From assembly GCF_013409625.1 (NCBI RefSeq), contig NZ_JACCBF010000001.1, positions 1,677,001 through 1,741,000 of the forward strand: a DNA stretch of 64,000 nucleotides, in the 5' to 3' direction. Positions 9,368 through 16,953 of the stretch are shown in pieces. The translations under genes and the position numbers were made by a program. A model generated the notes under the pieces. It was not told where the DNA came from. It made no database searches and saw only the letters and a program-made list of their open reading frames with translations. Numbering within the stretch: the stretch's first letter is position 1; each line of letters opens with the position of its first letter. Source of the stretch: Nocardioides kongjuensis. Its GTDB lineage: Bacteria; Actinomycetota; Actinomycetes; Propionibacteriales; Nocardioidaceae.

Positions 9368-10414
9368 TCACGCTCCCGGCTGCGTGCCGTTGATGACGCT
9401 GCACAGCGGTCCGAGCAGGCCCTTGCACAGCTGCTGCAGGACGCCACCCAGCGGGTCGAGGATCAGCGGGTCGATCCGGACCGGGAGCCGGTCGCCCTGG
9501 ATCATCCGCAGGTTCTGCAGGGCCAGCGGCATGACCCGCAGGATCTCGGCGAGCTGGTCCTGCTTGCTCAGCAACGTCTTCATCAGCGTGGTCGAGCCGT
9601 CCAGGCTGTCGACGATCGACTGACGGTTGTCGACGGCGAACTTCGCGACCGTGGTGACCGCCTCGTCGAGCGAGCGCAGCGCCTGCTGGAAGTTGCCCCG
9701 CTCGTCGGCGAGCAGCTGGGAGGCCTGCGACACCTGCTGGATGAAGGTGCGCGCGGTGTCCTCGTTGGCCGAGATCGTCGTGAGCAGCACGTCGAGCGAC
9801 TTCAGCGTCGCCGCGATGTCCTCGCGGTGGGTGGCGATCCCGTCGACGCCGTTGGCGAGCGAGTGGATCGTCTGGTTGAGCAGCGGTCCGCGGCCCTGCA
9901 GGGCCTGGGTGCCGGCGTCGATGAAGCGCTGGACGGCCTTGGTCGTCTCCGCATTGCCGCCGATGCCCGTGGCGAAGTCGTTGAGGGACTCCAGCACCTG
10001 GTCGAAGTCGACCGGCGTCTGCGTCTTGTCGAGCGCGATCGTCGCGTCGTCGGCGAGCTTCTCGTCGCCCTCGTGGTAGACGGGCGTCAGCTCGACGTAG
10101 CGGTCGGTCGCGACCGAGCGGGCCACGACGACCGCGCCGGCGTCGGCCGGCACCGGCTGGTCGGAGTCGACCTCCATCGTGACGAGCACCTTGTCGCCGT
10201 CCGGCTTGATCGAGGTGACCTTGCCGACGGTGACACCGAGCACGCCCACGTCGTTGCCGACGAACAGGCCCGCGGAGTCGGCGAAGTACGCCTTGACGGT
10301 GATCGTGTCCGATCCACCGACGACGCCGCACCCGGTGGTGAGCAGGACCGCGAGGGCGGCAACGGCCGCCCCGGCGGCACGCACGGCGCGCCTGGTCTTG
10401 GGTGCCCGGTTCAT
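9368..10414 (-). CDS. mceD: Mce family protein MceD, with a lipobox
   Basis: A 348-residue Mce subunit with its MlaD domain at about residues 38-120 (ITVKAYFADSAGLFVGNDVG) and a helical C-terminal half. The N-terminus is a lipoprotein signal: a basic head, AVAALAVLLTTGC, with cysteine right after LTTG. That makes two consecutive subunits (MceD and MceE) predicted lipoproteins, whereas in the well-known mycobacterial operons only MceE is. The ATG at 10414 overlaps the mceC stop as ATGA. The C-terminus reads LCKGLLGPLCSVING with two cysteines 9 residues apart, which could form a disulfide outside the membrane. Confidence 0.92.
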   Translation of the reverse strand: MNRAPKTRRAVRAAGAAVAALAVLLTTGCGVVGGSDTITVKAYFADSAGLFVGNDVGVLGVTVGKVTSIKPDGDKVLVTMEVDSDQPVPADAGAVVVARSVATDRYVELTPVYHEGDEKLADDATIALDKTQTPVDFDQVLESLNDFATGIGGNAETTKAVQRFIDAGTQALQGRGPLLNQTIHSLANGVDGIATHREDIAATLKSLDVLLTTISANEDTARTFIQQVSQASQLLADERGNFQQALRSLDEAVTTVAKFAVDNRQSIVDSLDGSTTLMKTLLSKQDQLAEILRVMPLALQNLRMIQGDRLPVRIDPLILDPLGGVLQQLCKGLLGPLCSVINGTQPGA

Positions 10415-11394
10415 CGCTGGCACGTCCCTTCCAGCTTGCAGGTGGTGTCGTCGGCCGGGATCGCGGGGGGCTTCAGGTAGAGCGGGAGGTAGGGACCGCT
10501 GCCGGTCGCGTTGGCGACGTACCGGACGGCGGGCGCCATGTTCTCCAGCAGCGTCGTCAGCTGCTTGTCCTGGCTGTTGAGGGTGTCGAGCACGGCCTTG
10601 ACGTCCTTGAGCGCCGGCTTGAGCTTGCCGTTGGTCGACTTCACGATCGCGGTCAGCGCCTTGGACAGGTCGGTGGTCTCCACGAGCAGGCGGTGGATCG
10701 CCTCGCGCCGGGCGGTGATCTCGCTGACGACCAGGTTGGTCTGCTCCATCAGCCCGACGATGTCCTGGCTGCTGGCCGAGAGCTGGTCGGTCACCTTGCG
10801 GGTCGAGGCCAGCAGGTCGCCGACCTGGTCGGAGCGCTTCGAGACGACCTCGGAGAGCCGCGCCACGCCCTCGAGGGCCGGCCCGATCTCGTCCTGGCTG
10901 GCGCCCAGGGTGCCGGCCATCGCGGTGAGGGCCTTGGCCAGCAGTTCGGGGTCGAGCTCGTCGAGGGCGTCGGTGCCCTTCTCGATCACGTCCTGCAGGT
11001 TGTAGGGCACCGAGGTCCGGTCGAGCGGGATCCGGTTGCCCGCCAGGCTGCCGGTGCCGTTGGGGTCGACCTCGAGGTAGTGGGTGCCCAGCAGGGTCGC
11101 CACCTTGACCGTCGCGGTGGACCGGTCGCCCAGCGAGATGTCCGAGTCGAGGGCGAAGGTCACCTGGACGTGGTCGTCCTGGATCTCGATGCCGGTGACC
11201 TTGCCGGAGATGACGCCGTGCACCTGGACGTCCTCGCCCTTGCGCAGCCCGGCGGTGTGCTCGAGCAGCGCGGTGTACTTCTTCGTGCCGAAGGTGCTGA
11301 CACTGAGGAAGATGACCAGTCCGGCCACCAGGCCGATGACGACCAGGGTGACGATGCCGACGCGCAGCGGGTTGCGCTCGTTCATGGGCTTCAT
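10411..11394 (-). CDS. mceC: Mce family protein MceC
   Basis: 327 residues: N-terminal transmembrane helix (VGIVTLVVIGLVAGLVIFLS), MlaD domain (YTALLEHTAGLRKGEDVQVH), long helical region, and a C-terminal segment with a pair of cysteines (DDTTCKLEGTC). The ATG at 11394 overlaps the mceB stop by 4 nt; an upstream in-frame start at 11412 would lie deep inside mceB and was rejected. It is the third Mce subunit of the operon and is expected to be part of the lipid-conducting needle anchored in the cytoplasmic membrane. Confidence 0.93.
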   Translation of the reverse strand: MKPMNERNPLRVGIVTLVVIGLVAGLVIFLSVSTFGTKKYTALLEHTAGLRKGEDVQVHGVISGKVTGIEIQDDHVQVTFALDSDISLGDRSTATVKVATLLGTHYLEVDPNGTGSLAGNRIPLDRTSVPYNLQDVIEKGTDALDELDPELLAKALTAMAGTLGASQDEIGPALEGVARLSEVVSKRSDQVGDLLASTRKVTDQLSASSQDIVGLMEQTNLVVSEITARREAIHRLLVETTDLSKALTAIVKSTNGKLKPALKDVKAVLDTLNSQDKQLTTLLENMAPAVRYVANATGSGPYLPLYLKPPAIPADDTTCKLEGTCQR

Positions 11395-12407
11395 CGGCAC
11401 GCCGCCGACCACGGGCCGTTGTTGCCGACCGGGTTGATGCCCGCGCTGTTCGCCGTCAGCGCCACGGAGAGCGAGCAGACGTAGACGTTGAGCGCGTTCT
11501 CGTACGACGTCGCCCGGCCGAGCGACTCGAAGACGGTCGTGAACGCCGGGATCGCTTGCACCAGGCTCCCTCGGGACCTCTCGAACATGTCCGCGACCGT
11601 GACCAGCTGGTCGGTCGTCCTGGTCAGGGGCACCTTGACCTCCTTGAGCAGGGAGCTGGTCGCGCCGACGAGCCGGCTGACGCCGTCGATCGAGGCACCG
11701 ATGGACTTGCGGTCCTCGGCGAGCCCGGTCATCAGCTTGCGCAGCTCGACGACCGTCTTGGAGAGCTCGTCGCCCTGTCCGGCGATGTTGTCGAGCACGG
11801 GCTTGAGGTTCGTCATCACCTCACCGATCACGGTGTCGCGGTCGGCGAGGAAGTTGCTGAGCTGGCCGGTCTGGGCGAGCAGCTGCTCGACCGTCCCGCC
11901 CTCCCCCTGGAGCACCTTGACCAGGGAGGTCGCGAGCTTGTTGACGTCGCCGGGCTGCAGCACCTTGAAGAGCGGCCGGAAGCCGTTGAGCAGACCCGTG
12001 AGGTCGAAGCCCGGGTCGGTGCGCGCGATCGGCACCGTCGCGCCGTCCTTCAGCTTCGCGCCGCGCTGGGCTCCCTGGATCAGGGAGATGTACCGCTGGC
12101 CGAGGAGGTTCTGGTAGCGCATGACCAGCTTCGTGGTGTCGAGCAGCGGCTGCTCCTTGACGAGCTCGACCTTGATCTCGGCACCGTCGGCCGTGGCCCT
12201 GATGTCCTTGACCTGGCCGACCCGGACACCGGCCGCCTTGACGTCGTCGCCGACGCGCAGACCGCTGACGTCGGCGAACTCGGCCTTGAACTCGTGGGTC
12301 CCGCCCGGCACGCCGTTCTGCATGGTGTTGACCAGCAGGAGCAGCATCAGCCCGCTCACCACGGCGAACGCGGTGAACTTGATCGCGATGGAGCGCAGCC
12401 CGGTCAT
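11391..12407 (-). CDS. mceB: Mce family protein MceB
   Basis: 338 residues with one transmembrane helix (IKFTAFAVVSGLMLLLLVNT), MlaD domain (HEFKAEFADVSGLRVGDDVK) and helical C-terminal region containing heptad-like stretches. It starts with ATG at 12407, overlapping the mceA stop by 4 nt. It is the second Mce subunit. Two cysteines in the tail (VYVCSLSV, WSAACR) recall the paired C-terminal cysteines of MceC and MceD, suggesting extracytoplasmic disulfides across these subunits. Function as part of the lipid-transport tube follows from the family. Confidence 0.93.
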   Translation of the reverse strand: MTGLRSIAIKFTAFAVVSGLMLLLLVNTMQNGVPGGTHEFKAEFADVSGLRVGDDVKAAGVRVGQVKDIRATADGAEIKVELVKEQPLLDTTKLVMRYQNLLGQRYISLIQGAQRGAKLKDGATVPIARTDPGFDLTGLLNGFRPLFKVLQPGDVNKLATSLVKVLQGEGGTVEQLLAQTGQLSNFLADRDTVIGEVMTNLKPVLDNIAGQGDELSKTVVELRKLMTGLAEDRKSIGASIDGVSRLVGATSSLLKEVKVPLTRTTDQLVTVADMFERSRGSLVQAIPAFTTVFESLGRATSYENALNVYVCSLSVALTANSAGINPVGNNGPWSAACR

Positions 12408-13462
12408 CGGCCCTCCCCCCAGAGTCGCCCGACGCCCGCGGGGTCGGTGCTGCCCGTGCGGTACGACGGCTGCTGGCCACTGGTGTAGTAGGCCGGCGGC
12501 GAGAGGCGCAGCGTGCCGTCGGTCTTCACGAAGCCACCGCGGACCGCCTGGGGCAGGTTGGTGCCGAGCAGGATGTTGACCGCGAGCGCGTCGGTGATGC
12601 CGGCCTTGCGGTTGTCGTAGACCGCGTCGAGCAGCACCGCCGAGCCGTTGATGAAGTCCACCAGGTTCTTCTCGTTCTTGTTCAGGAAGGCACGCGAGGT
12701 CTTCGCAAGGTTCGTGCCGCCGCTGATGAGCGCGGTGATCGCGGCCTCCTGCGTGACGATCGTGTGCAGCGTGACCAGGACGTCGTCGGTCGCGTCGAGC
12801 AGGTCGGGCGCGATCTGGTTGACGAGCTGGGTCGTCGAGGCGAGCGCCTGGAGGTCGGCGCGGACCTGCGGCATCCGCGGGTTGATCCGGTCGAGGTAGT
12901 CGTTGAGCGTACGGACGGTCTGCCCGATCTGGCCGCCACGACCGTCGAGCGCCTCGGCCGCCGAGCCGATCGCCGAGGCGAGCTCGGCCGGGCCGAGCGC
13001 CTTGACCAGGCGGTCGATGTCGTCGAGGGCCTGCTGCAGCTCCAGGGTCTCCTGGCTGCTGTCGGCCCGGACCTTGGCACCCGCCTTGAGCTCTCCGGAC
13101 GGCTTGCCGTGGACGACGAGGTCGACGAACGTCGTACCGAACACCGTCGCGGGGAGGATCCGTGCCACGACGTTGCCGGGGACGACGTCCAGGTCCTGCT
13201 TCGACATCTCCATGTCGACGGTGACGCCGCCGGAGGCGGCGCGGCTGATCTGGGTGACCTTGCCGACGATGACACCGTTCATCTTGACGTCGGACCCGGA
13301 GCGCAGCGCGCCGCCGGCGTTGGCGACCTCGGCACTGACGTGCGGCTTGGAGCCGAACGTGCCGTTGCTGCGCAAGGTGATGAAGGCACCGATGACGGCG
13401 AGCGCGACGATCGCGATCAGGCCGCGCCGGGCCAGCTGGTTGCGGGAGATCTCTCGTGCCAT
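12404..13462 (-). CDS. mceA: Mce family protein MceA
   Basis: 352 residues, first of the six Mce subunits: N-terminal transmembrane helix (GLIAIVALAVIGAFITLRS), MlaD domain (HVSAEVANAGGALRSGSDVK), and a helical C-terminal domain. The C-terminus is polar and Tyr/Pro-rich (LSPPAYYTSGQQPSYRTGST). The ATG start is at 13462, 9 nt after the yrbEB stop, and it overlaps mceB by 4 nt. MceA together with MceB-F forms the hexameric needle fed by or feeding the YrbE permease pair. Confidence 0.93.
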   Translation of the reverse strand: MAREISRNQLARRGLIAIVALAVIGAFITLRSNGTFGSKPHVSAEVANAGGALRSGSDVKMNGVIVGKVTQISRAASGGVTVDMEMSKQDLDVVPGNVVARILPATVFGTTFVDLVVHGKPSGELKAGAKVRADSSQETLELQQALDDIDRLVKALGPAELASAIGSAAEALDGRGGQIGQTVRTLNDYLDRINPRMPQVRADLQALASTTQLVNQIAPDLLDATDDVLVTLHTIVTQEAAITALISGGTNLAKTSRAFLNKNEKNLVDFINGSAVLLDAVYDNRKAGITDALAVNILLGTNLPQAVRGGFVKTDGTLRLSPPAYYTSGQQPSYRTGSTDPAGVGRLWGEGR

Positions 13463-13471
13463 CTCGTCACC

Positions 13472-14341
13472 TCACCCGGAGATCCGGAAGCCCGGGTCGC
13501 CGCCCCAGAACACCAGGGTGAGGACCATGTCGAGCAGGACGATGGAGACGATGCTGGCCCGGATGCCGGTGCCGGTCGCCTCGCCGACCGCCTGCGGACC
13601 GCCGCCGACCCGCATGCCGTACCAGCAGTGGATCAGGGCCACGGTCAGGGCGAAGATCAGGATCTTCACGATCGAGAAGACGATGTCCCTGCCCTGGATG
13701 AACGTCGAGAAGTAGTGGTCGTACTGACCCGGTGACTGCCCGAACAAGATCACGACCGAGGCCTGCGAGGCGATGTAGGAGCCGATCAGCCCGATCAGGT
13801 AGAGCGGCAGGATCGCGACCATGCAGGCGATGACGCGGGTGGTGCAGACGTAGCGCACGGCGCTGACCGCCATCACCTCGAGGGCGTCGATCTCCTCGTG
13901 GATCTTCATCGAGCCGATCTGGGCGGTGAACCGGCAGCCGACCTGGGCGCCGAGCGCCAGGGCGGCGATGAGCGGCGCCAGCTCACGGGTGTTGACGCTC
14001 GCGGAGATGAAGCCCGTCAACGGCGCCAGGCCGACGATCTCGAGGCCGTTGAAGCCCTCGATGCCGATCGACGTGCCGGCCGCGACGGACAGCAGGATCA
14101 TCACGCCGACCGTGCCGCCACCGACGAGGAGGGCACCGCTGCCCCAGGCGATGTCCTTGATCTGGCGCAGCACCTCCTTGGGGTAGAGCGCGATGGTCGC
14201 GGGGACCTCGCGGAAGACCTTGCCGGAGAAGCTGACGAACGAGCCGAGCATCGCGAGCGTGCTCATCACCGAGTCGGCGATGCCGACCAGCGCGTCGGAG
14301 AACCGGGCTCCGACGCTGCGACCGAGCTGCACCCCGGACAT
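13472..14341 (-). CDS. yrbEB: YrbE/MlaE family ABC permease, second copy (YrbEB)
   Basis: 289 residues with five or six membrane helices and the MlaE permease signature. The conserved Glu-Glu-Ile-Asp-Ala-Leu coupling segment (KIHEEIDALEVMAVSAVRY) contacts the cytoplasmic ATPase. The ATG at 14341 overlaps the TGA of yrbEA by one base (TGATG). No MlaF/Mkl-type ATPase gene lies in the operon or elsewhere in the window, so the transporter must borrow an ATPase encoded elsewhere, as is common for actinobacterial Mce systems. Direction of transport is presumed import by analogy. Confidence 0.94.
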   Translation of the reverse strand: MSGVQLGRSVGARFSDALVGIADSVMSTLAMLGSFVSFSGKVFREVPATIALYPKEVLRQIKDIAWGSGALLVGGGTVGVMILLSVAAGTSIGIEGFNGLEIVGLAPLTGFISASVNTRELAPLIAALALGAQVGCRFTAQIGSMKIHEEIDALEVMAVSAVRYVCTTRVIACMVAILPLYLIGLIGSYIASQASVVILFGQSPGQYDHYFSTFIQGRDIVFSIVKILIFALTVALIHCWYGMRVGGGPQAVGEATGTGIRASIVSIVLLDMVLTLVFWGGDPGFRISG

Positions 14342-15165
14342 CAGGCACCCCCGGGGAAGAGCATCACGTAGGCCTGGGTCAGGCCGACGTTGATCACCGC
14401 GAGGATGATCACGCTGAGCACGACGGCCTGGTTGACGGCGTCGGCGACGGCCTTGGGGCCGCCGTGGGCGCTGAGTCCCTTGTGGGCGCACACGATGATC
14501 GCGACGAACCCGAACAGCAGGCCCTTGAACTCGGCGAGCACGAGGTCGCCCGGCTGGGCCAGCCCGACGAAGGAGTCGAGGTAGGTGCCCGAGGAGATCT
14601 GGCCGCCACCGACGACGATCACGAACGCGGTCGTCATGGCGGTCATCGCCACGATGATCGTCAGCAGGACCGAGACCAGCAGGGCCGCGAGGATGCGGGG
14701 CGCGACCAGGCGCTGGATCGGCGAGATGCCCATGACCTTGAGGGCGTCGATCTCCTCGCGCACGGTGCGGGCCCCGAGGTCGGCACACACGGCCGAGCCG
14801 ACCGCGCCCGCGATCATCAGCGAGGTCACGAGCGGCGCACCCTGCCGGAGCACGCCGATGCCGTTGACCGCACCGATGAAGGACTGGGCGCCGATCTGGT
14901 TGGCGGCGGCACCGATCTGCACGGAGGTGATCACGCCGAACGGGATCGCGACCAGGATCGTGGGCAGCAGCGACACCCGGGTCATGAACCAGCACTGCAG
15001 CAGGAACTCCGACCACGAGAACCTGCGCGCGACGATGTCGGAGAACCCCCACTGGATGGACTCCACGGCGAGCTTGACCAGCTCCCCGGTGGTGACCACC
15101 CCGGCCCGGAACCGACCGGTCATGTTGTCGAGGAGGGATCGTCCCCCGGCGACCACGGCGCTCAT
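14341..15165 (-). CDS. yrbEA: YrbE/MlaE family ABC permease, first copy (YrbEA)
   Basis: 274 residues in the MlaE fold: several membrane helices and the coupling segment VREEIDALKVMGISPIQRL near the middle, followed by APRILAALLVSVLLTIIVA. It heads the operon. A longer open frame reaches 15264, but the ATG at 15165 is preferred. The extension has a low-complexity basic composition, and GAGG lies about 11 nt before the chosen ATG. YrbEA and YrbEB form the heterodimeric transmembrane core of the Mce lipid transporter. The 102 nt upstream (15166-15267) must hold the operon promoter. Confidence 0.92.
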   Translation of the reverse strand: MSAVVAGGRSLLDNMTGRFRAGVVTTGELVKLAVESIQWGFSDIVARRFSWSEFLLQCWFMTRVSLLPTILVAIPFGVITSVQIGAAANQIGAQSFIGAVNGIGVLRQGAPLVTSLMIAGAVGSAVCADLGARTVREEIDALKVMGISPIQRLVAPRILAALLVSVLLTIIVAMTAMTTAFVIVVGGGQISSGTYLDSFVGLAQPGDLVLAEFKGLLFGFVAIIVCAHKGLSAHGGPKAVADAVNQAVVLSVIILAVINVGLTQAYVMLFPGGA

Positions 15166-15254
15166 CCGGGCAACCGCCTCTCGTGCATAACCACCCCTGC
15201 CTGTCTCACCGGCGGAACCGGTAGCAGCCTGCCCCCCGTGACTGACTGTTGCTC

Positions 15255-15265
15255 GGTGTAACACC
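15255..15265 (-). promoter_or_regulatory. short palindrome in the mce operon promoter region
   Basis: GGTGTAACACC is a perfect 5-1-5 palindrome about 90 nt upstream of the yrbEA start and just outside the end of the glycosylase gene. It sits where a regulator of the mce operon could bind. No confident -10/-35 pair was recognised, so assignment is weak. Confidence 0.3.
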
Positions 15266-15267
15266 TA

Positions 15268-16224
15268 TCACGCAATTTGGTCACGGCCCCCGAGATGTTC
15301 ACGTGGCGCCATCCGCGGACCACGACGGGGACGGTGCAGCCCGGCGGCCGCCACGAGGAACGGGATCCGGCCCCGGTGGCCCTGCCAGGGGCGGAGGTAC
15401 CGGGCCAGCTCGGCGTCGTCGAACAGCCGACCCTCCAGCGCCCAGCCCACGTCCTTCGCGACGTGGTAGTCGCCGTACGAGACGGCATCGGGGTCGCCGA
15501 GCGCGCGCTGGCGGACCTCCGCGGCGGTCCACACGCCGATACCGGGCAGTGCCCGCAGCCGCGCCTCGGCCTGCTCCCCCGGCAGGCCGGCGGCCCGCTC
15601 CAGTGCCTCGGCGTGCCGGGCTGCGGTCACCACCGCACGGCTGCGGGCGGGGTCGATGTGCAGGCGCAGCCACTCCCAGGACGGGACCCGGCGCAGCGCC
15701 TCGGCGTCGGGCTGGACCATCAGGCCGAGCGCTGCGCCCGGTCCGGGTGCGGGGGTGCCGTGGCGCCGTACGAGGGCACGGAAGCCGGCGAAGGCCTCCT
15801 GGCCGGTGACCTTCTGCTCGATGATCGCCGGGACCAGGGCCTCCATGACCAGGCCGGTGCGACCGAGCCGCAGGTGCGGGTGGTGGCGCCGGGCCTCCTC
15901 GAGGACCGGGTGGCGCGGCTCGAAGCCGGACCAGTCGTCGAGCTCGCCGAGCAGCGCGGGCAGCTGGGCGATCGCCCAGTCCGCGCCCGGCCCCCAGGCC
16001 TGTGCAGTGATCGCCCCGGTCGCGTCCTGGTCGGTCACGGCGAGGGTCGCCACGCCGTCCGGCGTACGGGAGGCCCGCCAGTGCCGGCCGGCGAGCGCCA
16101 ACCGGTGCGTCGGGTCACCGCCGCCGTGGCGCTGCTGACGCACCAGTGCGCCGACCGGAACGGGCCGGCCCGGGAGCCACACGCGCTCCGCGTCCGCGGC
16201 GACCGGTTCGTCCGGGGAGGTCAC
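15268..16224 (-). CDS. AlkA-like DNA-3-methyladenine glycosylase (HhH-GPD family)
   Basis: A 318-residue base-excision glycosylase. The helix-hairpin-helix LRALPGIGVWTAAEVRQRAL (about residues 222-241) is followed by a Gly/Asp loop, and the catalytic aspartate is most likely in YGDYHVAKDVGWAL. Upstream, VMEALVPAIIEQKVTGQEA matches the AlkA/MPG helical core. The enzyme should remove alkylated purines and leave abasic sites. The GTG at 16224 has no evident ribosome-binding site but is the natural N-terminal end; a short acidic head precedes the fold. It is divergent from a TetR gene and lies near a DNA ligase, so three neighbours may relate to DNA damage. The stop lies 102 nt from the mce operon start. 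Confidence 0.88.
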   Translation of the reverse strand: MTSPDEPVAADAERVWLPGRPVPVGALVRQQRHGGGDPTHRLALAGRHWRASRTPDGVATLAVTDQDATGAITAQAWGPGADWAIAQLPALLGELDDWSGFEPRHPVLEEARRHHPHLRLGRTGLVMEALVPAIIEQKVTGQEAFAGFRALVRRHGTPAPGPGAALGLMVQPDAEALRRVPSWEWLRLHIDPARSRAVVTAARHAEALERAAGLPGEQAEARLRALPGIGVWTAAEVRQRALGDPDAVSYGDYHVAKDVGWALEGRLFDDAELARYLRPWQGHRGRIPFLVAAAGLHRPRRGPRMAPREHLGGRDQIA

Positions 16225-16290
16225 GGGAGCACTGTAGGGCTCGGGCAGGTCGCTGCGCTCCGAGTCGCGAGAGACTAGGCTCTCTCACCC

Positions 16291-16313
16291 GAGGACGAAT
16301 ACCTTTCGTTCTC
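16291..16313 (+). promoter_or_regulatory. candidate operator between the glycosylase and tetR
   Basis: Two 9-nt arms (16291-16299 and 16305-16313) are inverted repeats with 8 of 9 pairs matching, separated by 5 nt; the cores are ACGAA and TTCGT. A second, smaller dyad, GAGAG and CTCTC, lies at 16269-16284. Both are in the 122-nt divergent intergenic region, where a TetR protein would be expected to bind its own promoter. Function is inferred. Confidence 0.5.
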
Positions 16314-16346
16314 CACCGACATTCTTCTCCAGGCTCCGGAGGGCAG

Positions 16347-16952
16347 TTGAGCATCGACACGACCCGCAGTCGCCGGGCCCGCCTCGACCAGGAGGCGGTC
16401 CTCCAGGCGGCAGAGGCACTCGTCGACCGTGACGGTTACGACGCCCTCACGATGACCTCGCTCGCCGCCGAGCTCGAGGCCCGGGTCTCCTCGCTCTACA
16501 ACCACGTCGCGAACCTCGAGGACCTGCGCGCGCTGATCCAGGTCCGCGCGATGCGCCTGCTCGGTGACCACGTCCGCGGCGCGGCGATGGGACACGCCGG
16601 CGTCGCCGGCCTGCGCGCGCTGAGCCACGCGCTGCGCGCCTTCGCCCGCACCCACCCGCAGCGCTACGCCGCCCTCACCCGGCCGCCGATCGACCGCGAG
16701 GCGTTCTACGCCGCCGCCCTCGACGCGATCGAGGCGCTCGCCATCATGGGCCGCTCCGCCGGCCTGCCCGACGAGAGACTGCTGCAGAACGCGATGGCAC
16801 TCTTCGCCTGCCTGCACGGCTTCGTGTCCCTCGAGGTCGCCGGCTACTTCGGCGACCTGTCGGGTACGAACGCCGACCTCGACCTCGACGAGGTCTACGA
16901 GCACGTCATCGACGGTGCCGTCACCGCCGCCTCCCTGGACGCCACGCGCTAG
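16347..16952 (+). CDS. TetR family regulator with TetR_C_33-type (WHG) ligand domain
   Basis: 201 residues. The helix-turn-helix is at about residues 30-60 (MTSLAAELEARVSSLYNHVA). A C-terminal ligand domain follows, with LHGFVSLEVAGYFGD matching the WHG-type TetR effector domain. The TTG at 16347 is chosen because a GGAGGG lies just upstream with correct spacing and the protein then begins directly before the DNA-binding domain. The stop codon TAG lies inside the 6-bp target duplication of the downstream insertion sequence. It was restored on insertion, so the coding sequence is intact. Before the insertion this gene would have ended 11 nt before the ligase ATG, so tetR and the ligase look like a former two-gene unit. 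Confidence 0.88.
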   Translation: MSIDTTRSRRARLDQEAVLQAAEALVDRDGYDALTMTSLAAELEARVSSLYNHVANLEDLRALIQVRAMRLLGDHVRGAAMGHAGVAGLRALSHALRAFARTHPQRYAALTRPPIDREAFYAAALDAIEALAIMGRSAGLPDERLLQNAMALFACLHGFVSLEVAGYFGDLSGTNADLDLDEVYEHVIDGAVTAASLDATR

Positions 16953-16953
16953 G
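16948..16953 (+). repeat. left target-site duplication of the insertion sequence
   Basis: GCTAGG here is repeated at 18069-18074 directly outside the other IS end. It contains the TAG stop codon of the upstream tetR gene. It fits NCTAGN, the 6-bp target reported for IS481 of Bordetella pertussis. Confidence 0.9.

Noticed and set aside
16948..16952. tetR gene at 16347 broken by the insertion sequence
   Set aside because: The insertion point is the stop codon itself, and the target duplication restores TAG, so the protein is complete.
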